From JAAGZL01 sp050291365 (GTDB lineage Bacteria; Pseudomonadota; Gammaproteobacteria; Chromatiales; Chromatiaceae), in assembly GCA_050291365.1 (NCBI GenBank), contig JBNKJS010000004.1:1-64000 (forward strand): a stretch of DNA of 64,000 nt. The letters are read 5' to 3'. This document shows, piece by piece, positions 1 through 7,357 of this stretch. The notes under the pieces were generated by a model that was not told the origin of the DNA, did not search any database, and saw only the letters and a list, made by a program, of their open reading frames with translations. A program made the translations under genes and the position numbers. The number at the start of each line of letters is the position of its first letter. Within the stretch, counting starts at the first letter, position 1.

Positions 1-1075
1 TGATACCGCTTACGTCTATGGTCGCACTGTCTGATCCGTTGGCGATCACCACTGTACCCGACAGCGCTGTGTAGTCAGCCGTCGGGGTGGCGCTTCCGCC
101 TATTATGTAGCTAACCGTGATCGGACCACCGGTGTTGTTTACATGGTCCAGGGTTACTGTGAACTGGCCAGGATCTGATCCGGTCTCGCTCGCATTGGGG
201 TCGGTCGCCTCTATGCTTACCAGGGATGTCTCGTTGTCTGCGATAGTTACTGTTGCGGTGTCGGCCAAGCCGTTCACTGTTACAGTAGGTTTATCCGTCC
301 CAGTCAGTGTCACCACCACCGACTCATCACCTTCAAGCAGTTTGTCATCAATCACATTGACATCAATGATCGCACTACTAGATCCATTAGGGATCTCAAC
401 ACTACCTGTCAACGCCATGTAGTCAGCAATTGGAGTCGCACTTCCGCTAACCAGGTAGTACACCGTAATTGGACCACCTGTGTTGTTAACCTGGTCCAGG
501 GTTACTGTAAACTGACCATTATCTTGAGGCTCTGCTGCCGAAGCATCATTAGCAGTAATGCTCACCTGTGCATTTAACTCGACCGGTTCCTGGTTATCCT
601 CTTCTGTAAGTGACCATTCCTTGTTACTAGGCGTACGCGACAATTGCACCTGATGCCCCGCATAAGGACCATGGTTCAGATCATCCCCAATATTTGGAGT
701 GGTATAGTCGGAAAAAGCTGCGCCTGAACCAGGGCTGATCGGACCATCAATACCAGCGGCAGGGGCAATTTCATCTAGATTGAGATCGGTTATAAGATCC
801 AGGATCTCCTGTCCTGGAATGACACTACCATCAGCCAGAGTTATCTTGGGTGGCATGCCCGCCTGAGCAAAGACAAGATAGTTGGGGATTACAACCGTAG
901 ACCCGTCCGGCAGGACAATGGTCAGGTCGCCTGGATTCTCTTCTGTTTGGAGAAATTTTGCTTCGGGCAGGTATTGTCGATTGGCAACACCATCCAAGGT
1001 GTAGCCATTTACCCCGAATGAGGCAACGTTTGCGTTTACTTCGTTACTTCCCCTATTACCGTTCTCACCATCCAT
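1..1075 (-). CDS. LapA-like Calx-beta adhesin, N-terminal part (cut by window edge)
   Basis: An open frame of about 358 codons runs from an ATG at 1075 off the left edge without a stop. An AAGGAGT ribosome-binding site sits 6 bases before the ATG. Residues 1-130 form a non-repetitive head. From about residue 168 there are tandem repeats of about 116 residues (spaced 348 bp in the DNA), each with a Gly-Gln-Phe-Thr-Val-Thr-Leu strand, an Asp-Tyr motif and an Ile-Ala-Asp-Asn-Glu-Thr end, as in Calx-beta domains. Such proteins are large surface adhesins exported by type I secretion. The head has Pro-Ala-Ala-Gly at residues 105-108 (bases 752-763), resembling the LapG protease site near residue 108 of LapA, so c-di-GMP-controlled release is possible (inference). 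There is no conventional signal peptide. The C-terminal RTX part and any linked secretion genes lie outside the window. Confidence 0.8.
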   Translation of the reverse strand, partial: MDGENGNRGSNEVNANVASFGVNGYTLDGVANRQYLPEAKFLQTEENPGDLTIVLPDGSTVVIPNYLVFAQAGMPPKITLADGSVIPGQEILDLITDLNLDEIAPAAGIDGPISPGSGAAFSDYTTPNIGDDLNHGPYAGHQVQLSRTPSNKEWSLTEEDNQEPVELNAQVSITANDASAAEPQDNGQFTVTLDQVNNTGGPITVYYLVSGSATPIADYMALTGSVEIPNGSSSAIIDVNVIDDKLLEGDESVVVTLTGTDKPTVTVNGLADTATVTIADNETSLVSIEATDPNASETGSDPGQFTVTLDHVNNTGGPITVSYIIGGSATPTADYTALSGTVVIANGSDSATIDVSGI

Positions 1076-1192
1076 TGGTGACTCCTTACACTTGTTATTA
1101 TTTCCACTCTGGACATATATCCATTATTTTTGTGATACACGCCTTAGTCCCTAAACATTTTTTTTATTTCCCTACCTAACGCAGGGCCGAAG

Positions 1193-1223
1193 AGAATAGC
1201 ATGTACAATTGGTCAGGTGTCAA
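1193..1223 (-). promoter_or_regulatory. candidate promoter of the adhesin gene
   Basis: Reading the minus strand, a perfect TTGACA (-35, bases 1223-1218) is followed after 19 bases by TATTCT (1198-1193), which has an extended -10 TG one base upstream. Transcription would start near 1186, about 110 bases before the adhesin ATG. The 19-base spacer is long, which fits a promoter that needs an activator at the adjacent CRP-type sites. The other bases between 1076 and 1442 show no gene. Confidence 0.45.
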
Positions 1224-1226
1224 TTT

Positions 1227-1242
1227 TGTGATGCAGGTCACA
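1227..1242. promoter_or_regulatory. CRP-type binding site 1
   Basis: The 16-mer TGTGATGCAGGTCACA is an exact TGTGA-N6-TCACA palindrome, the consensus for CRP/Vfr and related regulators (HcpR sites are similar). It lies 3 bases upstream of the TTGACA of the adhesin promoter, centred about 47 bases before the predicted start, close to a class II activator position. The Crp/Fnr gene at 1911-2636 has the Arg-Glu-x3-Arg recognition-helix pattern of CRP, so either global CRP or this local protein could bind. Confidence 0.6.
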
Positions 1243-1252
1243 TGCTTAAATA

Positions 1253-1268
1253 TGTGACCTGGTTCACA
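1253..1268. promoter_or_regulatory. CRP-type binding site 2
   Basis: TGTGACCTGGTTCACA is a second exact TGTGA-N6-TCACA palindrome, centred 26 bases from the first. Two perfect consensus sites this close are unlikely by chance in a short intergenic region and suggest paired binding at the adhesin promoter. Confidence 0.6.
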
Positions 1269-1442
1269 TATCCGTGGTATTTATATTCTTATTTCGTATT
1301 TTCTACGGCGCTTAAGAGAGCGGGATGTAGGTGGAGATCCCATTATGAGGACTATGCTTCTACCATGAAGGGTAATAGGCACGATGTTCTTGGCCCCTTC
1401 CATATGCCTCATCACACTAGCAGTTCTATTGGTGCTGGTTGT

Positions 1443-1877
1443 TTATTCAGGTTTATGTGGAGTACCAGGAAACAGCTCCGCAGAGACGCCTGGGAAACGG
1501 ATTAGAAGCTGTTCAAAGTAGTTAGGACCATCTAGACATTTAGGATTATCCACCTCGTTACATGGTATTTCTGCAACCTTCCACTCTCCATCTTGAAACT
1601 GCAGAAGCGCTAACAGATCCTCGTATCGAGCCTTACCATCAGGAGATTGCGGTAGTGTATGCACCCAAGCCCACCCATCTTTAACCTTTAGATACTTAAC
1701 TACGAATACAACTTCCAGGCCGTGCATACGCTTCATCTCATGACGAAGTGCATCAAGTACCTGTTTTCTTAACGGATCACCTGGCAATGGGGTAAGAGCA
1801 GAATCTGAGGCCTGAATAGCAAAGGATAGAAGAGTAGATAGTAGCGCAATTAATAGTACAGACTTTATGATCTTCAT
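1443..1877 (-). CDS. small exported protein of unknown function
   Basis: This 144-residue protein begins with a signal peptide: a Lys-rich start, a hydrophobic core at residues 6-20 and probable cleavage after Ile-Gln-Ala near residue 23. The mature part is about 120 residues with two cysteines (in Pro-Cys-Asn-Glu and Lys-Cys-Leu-Asp) that could form a disulfide. A stretch with Gly-Trp-Ala-Trp-Val followed by Gln-Phe-Gln-Asp-Gly-Glu-Trp-Lys-Val looks like a small beta-rich periplasmic domain. It is the last of four same-strand genes, 33 bases after the Crp/Fnr gene, so probably co-transcribed with it. I do not recognise a named family. Confidence 0.65.
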   Translation of the reverse strand: MKIIKSVLLIALLSTLLSFAIQASDSALTPLPGDPLRKQVLDALRHEMKRMHGLEVVFVVKYLKVKDGWAWVHTLPQSPDGKARYEDLLALLQFQDGEWKVAEIPCNEVDNPKCLDGPNYFEQLLIRFPGVSAELFPGTPHKPE

Positions 1878-1910
1878 TATCAGATACCATCAAACTGTTA
1901 AGAACCAGCA

Positions 1911-2636
1911 TCAAGAAGAGAGTAAATTCAAGCTTTGAGGCGCTGCTACAGTGGACAAGCGTTCATCATCAATAATAGACACAACCCCTCGCCTAGTGGA
2001 CACCAGTCCCTGTGCGCTGAAACCCTGCATAAGCCGAGCGATGACCTCACGCGTAGTACCGAGATGACCTGCCAGGGTTTGTTGTGTCATGGCCACCACA
2101 CCCTTGCCCGACGCATTATTCAGAAGAAAGCTGGCCAGACGCTGATCCAGGTTACAGGAGTGGATCTGTTCCAGTTCATCCATCAGGCGGAACACCAGGG
2201 TGGAAAGTGCACTGACGGTCATATCCTGCACGGCGCTTTCTCGCTCAAACAGACGGCGATAGAGTGGACCGGGAATCACCACCACATCGGTGTCGCCAGA
2301 CGTCTCAACCCAGGCCGGGTAGCGCAGATCATTGAACAGACAGTTGAGCGCCAGAACGCAGGTTTCTCCTGGGCGAATAAAGTAGAGAGTGGCCTCGGTG
2401 CCCTGAGGGGTGTAGGTGTAGACCCGCAACTGACCGCGCAACACCATATAGGCGCCTGATACTGACTGACCCTTGTGAATCACCGCCGTCGGCTTTTGGA
2501 ACCTGACCTGCTGAATCTCACGCTCAAGTAGCCTAGAGCCCTCCGACGAGAGCTGAAGGAAATCCTGAACTGCCTGATAACTACTCAATTCACAAACCAC
2601 CATCTCTATCCATTTGGCATGAGTATCACACATCAC
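1911..2636 (-). CDS. Crp/Fnr-family transcription regulator
   Basis: This 241-residue protein has a cyclic-nucleotide-binding-type beta-roll at about 45-140, a dimer helix at about 140-165 and a winged helix-turn-helix at about 183-222. The recognition helix is near 194-206 and carries Arg196, Glu197 and Arg201, the pattern CRP uses to read TGTGA half-sites. Cysteines are scattered (3, 15, 93, 99, 161) and do not form the N-terminal FNR cluster motif; Cys93 and Cys99 lie in the sensor domain and could bind a cofactor (inference). The gene is 31 bases downstream of the di-haem peroxidase, pointing to a redox or nitrogen/sulfur-oxide signal. The start is uncertain because no clear ribosome-binding site precedes 2636; Met12 is an alternative. 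Likely targets are the palindromes at 1227-1268 and 4438-4455. Confidence 0.85.
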   Translation of the reverse strand: MMCDTHAKWIEMVVCELSSYQAVQDFLQLSSEGSRLLEREIQQVRFQKPTAVIHKGQSVSGAYMVLRGQLRVYTYTPQGTEATLYFIRPGETCVLALNCLFNDLRYPAWVETSGDTDVVVIPGPLYRRLFERESAVQDMTVSALSTLVFRLMDELEQIHSCNLDQRLASFLLNNASGKGVVAMTQQTLAGHLGTTREVIARLMQGFSAQGLVSTRRGVVSIIDDERLSTVAAPQSLNLLSS

Positions 2637-2667
2637 TGAACCGGGACAAAGAGTTTATCTTGCTCAA

Positions 2668-4014
2668 CTATTTTTTCCTGCGGGCTATCAAGCGGTCGCT
2701 ACTCAAGGCGTTAAGAAAGGCAACGATGTCCGCCACCTCCTCATCCCTGAGCTTAGGTTGATTGTGCTCGCTCACTGTAGACTCTTTATCAGACCATAAT
2801 AGATAGTGCCCGGCGCGCCCCAACTGCCCGGCGGCCATGATTCGAACCACCTCCTCTAATTTGTTCACCGCACCGTTATGCAACCAGGGACCGGTGAGAG
2901 CCACATTTCGCAATGAAGGCACACGCCATACACCACGGTTTGTTCCACTACTATCGCTATATTCGAGAAGTAGGTTATAACGTTGCTCCTGGGGTATTGG
3001 GTTGGAGGGAAAGATGCGCTGGGGCAAGCTGTTATCGAAAATAGTTGCTGCGCTAAAATTGGGACCGTGGTGGCATGTAACACATCCTACCGTCTGAAAC
3101 AGCGCCATGCCACGCACCTGGGCTGGAGTAAGGGCATTGATATCTCCGCGCACAAATCTATCGTATGGGGTATCAGGTGTTATAAGAGTGCGTTCGTAGG
3201 CCGCAATTGCCTCAGCAATACGATCAATTGTAATCCGTGTCTTTGCTCCAAAGGCATCAGCAAAAGCCTTATAGTAACGCTCCTGCTCCAGCACCCTCTT
3301 CTCTACCTCCGCAGGTGACGGCATACCCATCTCAATAGGATTCATTAGCGGACCTTTTGCCTGATCCTCCAGCGAGGGTGAGCGGCCATCCCAGAAGAAC
3401 ATGGTCTGAAATGCTGTATTCCACACCGTTGGCACATTGCGATCGCCAATTTGTTGATCAATTCCCAACGCGGTAGATCTGCCATCGCCTCCGGCCTTCC
3501 CATACAGGTCATGACAAGATGCGCAGGAAAGGGTGCCATCCCGTGACAACCTCTTATCGAAAAAAAGCTGCTCGCCTAGCGCAACCTTCTGTGGCGTAGT
3601 TGGATTGTGTGCAGGCGAAGGGGCTTGCTCGGGTAACGCCTGCCATTTATAGCGCTCGCGTGTTACAAACGCAGCCGGTATAACCATCTCGTTACTCTCT
3701 GGCAATTCGATCCAAACATATTTCGCCGGACCTGGCTTAACCGGCACCTGTGTTATGCGCAATCCAACCTCAGGTGTTTGCAAAAATTGGTTTATGGTGT
3801 ACTGCGGAAAATTGGCGATCGTAACAATGATCAGTAGTTTGATAAAAAAAGCCAAGATGCCAGATCCCAACGCCAGCGCCACCAGTTTTCGCCTTTGTGG
3901 AGCCAGCCGCACAGCCGGTCCCAACTCCAGGTAAACTACTGATAATATTGCCAGTGCCCCGATCATAACCATTACCAAACCAATGGTAATGATATCGAAT
4001 ATTCCGAGATTCAT
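2668..4014 (-). CDS. membrane-anchored di-haem cytochrome c peroxidase (MauG/CcpA family)
   Basis: This 448-residue protein has two hydrophobic segments at about 8-28 and 45-66 and a linker to about 135. A di-haem peroxidase domain follows, with haem motifs Cys164-Ala-Ser-Cys-His168 and Cys311-Val-Thr-Cys-His315. The usual family features are present: Phe-Phe-Trp-Asp-Gly-Arg after the first haem and Leu-His-Asn-Gly-Ala near the C-terminus. Family members reduce hydrogen peroxide with electrons from cytochromes c, or oxidise protein residues (MauG). Ordinary CcpA is soluble and about 320-350 residues long, so the two-helix anchor and the roughly 130-residue N-terminal extension are unusual. 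It lies 55 bases after the DUF4242 gene and 31 before the Crp/Fnr regulator. Confidence 0.88.
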   Translation of the reverse strand: MNLGIFDIITIGLVMVMIGALAILSVVYLELGPAVRLAPQRRKLVALALGSGILAFFIKLLIIVTIANFPQYTINQFLQTPEVGLRITQVPVKPGPAKYVWIELPESNEMVIPAAFVTRERYKWQALPEQAPSPAHNPTTPQKVALGEQLFFDKRLSRDGTLSCASCHDLYGKAGGDGRSTALGIDQQIGDRNVPTVWNTAFQTMFFWDGRSPSLEDQAKGPLMNPIEMGMPSPAEVEKRVLEQERYYKAFADAFGAKTRITIDRIAEAIAAYERTLITPDTPYDRFVRGDINALTPAQVRGMALFQTVGCVTCHHGPNFSAATIFDNSLPQRIFPSNPIPQEQRYNLLLEYSDSSGTNRGVWRVPSLRNVALTGPWLHNGAVNKLEEVVRIMAAGQLGRAGHYLLWSDKESTVSEHNQPKLRDEEVADIVAFLNALSSDRLIARRKK

Positions 4015-4069
4015 AAGCTACTCCGAAAGATCGCGCCGCAGCACACAGGTACTGCGGAGACTGGGAAAC

Positions 4070-4375
4070 TTAGGCGGTAGTGCGCCGGAAAAAGGTATCG
4101 CCCGGAGTGGCGGTGGTCACTTCGGTAATACTATCGTAAGGCAGGCCAACACTCTCATGGGCTCGACGCACTGCATCAATATCAGGCGCCATGGTAAAAC
4201 AGAAGGCGCGCCCATCTTCATATCCCACATGAACCCGTAGTGGCACCACATTCTCGGCATAACAGGCCTGTTCGTACTTAACGAAAAAAACCTCAAACTG
4301 TTCGGGGGTCAACCCCTCTGGAAAGCTGCTGCTAGATACATCATGGGTATCAATAAAAAACTTCATCGATTGCAT
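4070..4375 (-). CDS. DUF4242 (SCO4226-like nickel-binding) family protein
   Basis: The start at 4375 is chosen over an upstream ATG at 4411 because AGGAG lies 6 bases before it. The 101-residue product has the DUF4242 pattern: an N-terminal beta strand Met-Lys-Phe-Phe-Ile-Asp-Thr-His, then Val-His-Val-Gly-Tyr-Glu-Asp-Gly-Arg-Ala-Phe-Cys-Phe, then a helix with His-Glu-Ser-Val-Gly. This is a small ferredoxin-like fold; a Streptomyces relative (SCO4226) binds nickel, and most others have no known function. It is probably the first gene of the unit running to the Crp/Fnr regulator. An 18-base palindrome 63 bases upstream is a candidate operator. Confidence 0.75.
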   Translation of the reverse strand: MQSMKFFIDTHDVSSSSFPEGLTPEQFEVFFVKYEQACYAENVVPLRVHVGYEDGRAFCFTMAPDIDAVRRAHESVGLPYDSITEVTTATPGDTFFRRTTA

Positions 4376-4437
4376 GGTAATCTCCTGCTGAATAATTAAT
4401 ACACGCGGCAAGATTACTCAATCTCAATGGTCTGGAT

Positions 4438-4455
4438 ATGTAACAAAAGTTACAT
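4438..4455. promoter_or_regulatory. palindrome with Crp/Fnr-site geometry
   Basis: ATGTAACAAAAGTTACAT is a perfect inverted repeat with 7-base arms and a 4-base centre. Read as TGTAA-N6-TTACA it has the same half-site spacing as a CRP site (TGTGA-N6-TCACA), and it also fits the NtcA pattern GTA-N8-TAC. It sits between the divergent DUF4242 and octahaem genes, centred about 71 bases before the DUF4242 start. A Crp/Fnr gene is in the unit it would control, so autoregulation is plausible. Confidence 0.45.
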
Positions 4456-4551
4456 TGAACGCTATGTATAACCCTTTTTCTGCTGTTCCATGGGATTGCA
4501 GGACATTTAAGCCGATCTACAGCAAATATTATTCAACAATTGTTTTTCTAA

Positions 4552-4580
4552 TTGACATTTGTCATTTCTCTTTTTACCCC
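4552..4580 (+). promoter_or_regulatory. possible promoter or operator of the octahaem gene
   Basis: A perfect TTGACA at 4552-4557 overlaps the 12-base palindrome TGACATTTGTCA (4553-4564). At 17 bases spacing the -10 position reads TACCCC, which is poor, so if this is a promoter it would need an activator. No other clear signal was seen in 4456-4664 apart from the ribosome-binding site before 4665. Confidence 0.2.
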
Positions 4581-4664
4581 TGTTGACCAGAATCCGCTGT
4601 TCGACCGTTAAATAGTCGGTTGGATCATTGATAACAAAAGCTGGTCTGGTGGAGGGGCGGCAGA

Positions 4665-6359
4665 ATGAAGCATCTTATATCGAAATATATTGCCATCACC
4701 CTATTCCCCTTATTATTACTGGCAGGTACAGCAACTCAGGCTAAAGATGCTGTCCATGTACAAAGCAGCAGTATCGGCACATCTGAATACACAGAAGATA
4801 AACGATCCGAAGCGGAGCAGCGCATGCTGCAAGACGTTGAGAGCGACTCCACCACCAATCACGCCGAGCTCAAAGAGCTGCAGGGACCATTCGCCAGCGG
4901 CCGCGAGGTTACCAAGGCATGTCTCTCTTGCCACAACAAGGCAGGCAAGCAGTTCATGCACTCCATTCACTGGAAGTGGGAGTACAAGCATCCCGAGACC
5001 GGCCAGACCCTGGGCAAGAAGACCCTGATCAACAATTTCTGCACCAACGCCCGCGGCAACGAAGGTATGTGCGCTATGTGCCATGCCAGTTATGGCCATG
5101 AAGATAGCAGCTTTGACTATTCCAACCAGGAGAATATCGACTGCGTGGTCTGCCATGATCGCACCGGCACCTACTACCGCCTGCCTCCAACCAAGGGAAA
5201 TGAGGCCTGCTCGGTGATGTTTGATGGCAAGAAGCCTATTGATCTTACCAAGGTGGCACAGAATGTGGGCATGCCGACCCGCGCCAACTGCGGCGGTTGT
5301 CACTTCAAGGGTGGCGGCGGCGACAACGTAAAGCACGGCGATCTCTCCACCGCCCTGATCGAACCAGATAAATCGGTCGATATACACATGGCGTCAGACG
5401 GCCTCAACTTCTCCTGTACCGAGTGCCACGTCACCGAGAAACATATCACCTCTGGCAGCCGCTATCAGATGATGGCCTCCGACCCGGAGGGGAAAGGCAA
5501 ACCTGGTCAGCGTCGCAACGCCGCCAGCTGTGAGTCTTGCCACGGCAATTCACCCCACGAGATGGACGACCTCAAGGGTATCAAGCTCAACGGCCATACC
5601 GACCGGGTGGCCTGCGTTACCTGCCATATCCCAGAATTTGCCCGCGGCGGTGTAGCCACCAAAACCCATTGGGACTGGCGCGAGGCGGGTAAACTAAAAG
5701 ATGGAGAGGGCTTCTATCTTAAAGACTACACTCAGGGCAACGGCGAGCACCGCAAAACCTACAAGTCGATCAAGGGTGAGTTTAAATATGGTGAGAACCT
5801 AAAACCACACTACGCCTGGTTTGACGGACAGATTCGTTACACCACAGTTGAGACAAAGTTTGATCCATCCAAGCCGGTAGAGATCAACTCAATTAGTGGC
5901 GCCTTCGATGATCCAAAATCTCGCATCTGGCCCTTCAAGCGTATGGAGACATTCCAGCCCTACGACAAAGGGAACAACACCCTGGTCTACATGCATCTTT
6001 GGGGAGATGATGATTCGGCCTACTGGGGCAACTACGATTTCCAGAAGGCCATCAGTTGGGGCATGAAGGATTTTAACCTGCCCTACAGTGGTGAATACGG
6101 GTTTGTTCAGACATACATGTATTGGCCCATAACACACATGGTGGCGCCCAAGAAGAATGCCCTGGCATGTAATGAATGCCACACAAAGGAGGGACGCCTG
6201 AAGGATCTGAAAGGCTTCTACATGCCCGGACGCGATAACTTCGCATGGCTAGACCGGCTGGGCTATCTGCTGGTTCTAGGTGCACTGGCCATCGTGGTGC
6301 TTCACACCATCATGCGCATGGTTATGTGTAAGAAAAGTAAATCTGAGACAGGGTGCTAA
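4665..6359 (+). CDS. octahaem c-type cytochrome, tetrathionate reductase (OTR) family, membrane anchored
   Basis: This 564-residue protein has a signal peptide (hydrophobic core about 8-22) and exactly eight CxxCH haem motifs with first cysteines at 86, 136, 160, 209, 251, 289, 317 and 502. The long gap before the last motif and the length match the Shewanella OTR family, which reduces tetrathionate, nitrite and hydroxylamine in vitro. A transmembrane helix at about 533-550 with a Lys-rich cytoplasmic tail anchors it, whereas Shewanella OTR is soluble. A GGAGG ribosome-binding site precedes the ATG. The next gene, 4 bases downstream, encodes a b-type cytochrome that probably passes quinol electrons to it. 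Physiological substrate and direction are not shown by the sequence. Confidence 0.9.
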   Translation: MKHLISKYIAITLFPLLLLAGTATQAKDAVHVQSSSIGTSEYTEDKRSEAEQRMLQDVESDSTTNHAELKELQGPFASGREVTKACLSCHNKAGKQFMHSIHWKWEYKHPETGQTLGKKTLINNFCTNARGNEGMCAMCHASYGHEDSSFDYSNQENIDCVVCHDRTGTYYRLPPTKGNEACSVMFDGKKPIDLTKVAQNVGMPTRANCGGCHFKGGGGDNVKHGDLSTALIEPDKSVDIHMASDGLNFSCTECHVTEKHITSGSRYQMMASDPEGKGKPGQRRNAASCESCHGNSPHEMDDLKGIKLNGHTDRVACVTCHIPEFARGGVATKTHWDWREAGKLKDGEGFYLKDYTQGNGEHRKTYKSIKGEFKYGENLKPHYAWFDGQIRYTTVETKFDPSKPVEINSISGAFDDPKSRIWPFKRMETFQPYDKGNNTLVYMHLWGDDDSAYWGNYDFQKAISWGMKDFNLPYSGEYGFVQTYMYWPITHMVAPKKNALACNECHTKEGRLKDLKGFYMPGRDNFAWLDRLGYLLVLGALAIVVLHTIMRMVMCKKSKSETGC

Positions 6360-6363
6360 AGAG

Positions 6364-7038
6364 ATGACGAATGTGAAAAGACGTAAACAAGCGGTCAAGA
6401 TCTATACCATCTACGAACGCTTCTGGCACTGGTCTCAGGCGATACTGATCTTCACCCTCGCCTACACCGGTTTCGGACTTCATGGAACCCATGACTTCAT
6501 GGATTTCCAAAGCGCTGTGGAACTCCACACCACAGCGGCAATTCTGCTAATCGTACTCTGGATCTTCACCACCTTCTGGAACTTCACCACAGGCAACTGG
6601 CGCCAGTTCCTGCCCAAAAGTGGAGGAATGTTAGAAGTAATCAAGTACTACGCCTGGGGCATCCTTTCCGGAGCGAAACACCCACACATGAAGACCCTGC
6701 GCCACAAGCAGAATCCACTACAGGCCCTGGCCTACCTCACCTTCATGATACTGATCGGCCCTGCCCTGGCCGCCACCGGCATAGTCTACCTGCTGTATGA
6801 CTTCTGGAACGGTATCCCGAATGCTGGATTCTATTTTCAGATACTGGTCTTTCTACATACAGCGTCAGCATTTCTTATGGTGGCCTTTGTAATCATTCAC
6901 GTCTACATGACAACTACCGGTAAGACAACATTTTCCTATATCAAGACCATGATTACAGGGTTCGAGCATGTTGAGCTTTCCGAAGTGGAAGAGGCCTACC
7001 TGGAAGCGGAGCATCCGCAGCGTCTTAAGGGTGAGTAG
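6364..7038 (+). CDS. cytochrome b561/thiosulfate-reductase-type cytochrome b
   Basis: The 224-residue protein starts at ATG 6364, 4 bases after the octahaem stop; a longer in-frame reading from 6280 overlaps that gene and is unlikely. It has four hydrophobic helices (roughly 24-42, 56-75, 118-140, 158-185) and membrane histidines suited to haem b: two near the start of helix 1 (Glu-Arg-Phe-Trp-His-Trp), Glu-Leu-His-Thr-Thr in helix 2, Phe-Leu-His-Thr and Ile-Ile-His-Val in the last helix. This is the PF01292-type quinone-linked cytochrome b found with hydrogenases, formate dehydrogenases and multihaem reductases. With the octahaem protein it should form a quinol-oxidising or quinone-reducing complex at the inner membrane. 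Confidence 0.88.
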   Translation: MTNVKRRKQAVKIYTIYERFWHWSQAILIFTLAYTGFGLHGTHDFMDFQSAVELHTTAAILLIVLWIFTTFWNFTTGNWRQFLPKSGGMLEVIKYYAWGILSGAKHPHMKTLRHKQNPLQALAYLTFMILIGPALAATGIVYLLYDFWNGIPNAGFYFQILVFLHTASAFLMVAFVIIHVYMTTTGKTTFSYIKTMITGFEHVELSEVEEAYLEAEHPQRLKGE

Positions 7039-7110
7039 TAGAGGTTTAGACCGGTCTTCGTTTTATAGCGCGACAGTTCATCTTTCAAATAGACTCACAT
7101 CCTATGCTCA

Positions 7111-7224
7111 CACTCCCTCTCCCACTTGGGAGACAACTCCAGGGATGGAGGAGGCCGAGGGTTAGGGGCTTGGAATAGATAGTTCACCCTCACCCCAGCC
7201 CTCTCCCTCATAGGGAGAGGGAGC
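7111..7224. repeat. interspersed CCCTCTCCC-type repeat with hairpin
   Basis: This segment contains several C-rich/G-rich tracts, ending in a hairpin with arms CCCTCTCCC (7199-7207) and GGGAGAGGG (7213-7221) around a 5-base loop, followed by AGCTTTT. It resembles small intergenic repeats of the CTCACCCCAGCCCTCTCCC type seen in many gammaproteobacteria. A related piece lies at 53396-53419. Lying after the cytochrome b gene, it may also act as its terminator. The rest of 7039-7357 shows no gene. Confidence 0.55.
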
Positions 7225-7357
7225 TTTTGGATCCTGCAACCAGACCCGTCTTGACGGAAGCTTATAACTAATCACTCCTACCTCAACCGCAACATCTTTT
7301 ATAATCTACAATGAAACCTGGCAGCTTATTCCAATATTTGAGCCTGCAACATAAACA

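Noticed and set aside
1..530. CRISPR or satellite array suggested by repeated DNA words
   Set aside because: The repeats are 348 bp apart, in frame, and encode Calx-beta domains.
958..1505. Two plus-strand frames opposite the adhesin start and control region
   Set aside because: They lack ribosome-binding sites and overlap the adhesin, its promoter and the CRP sites.
4716..5387. A 223-codon frame antisense to the octahaem gene
   Set aside because: The sense strand encodes eight haem motifs; the antisense frame is a by-product of its codon bias.
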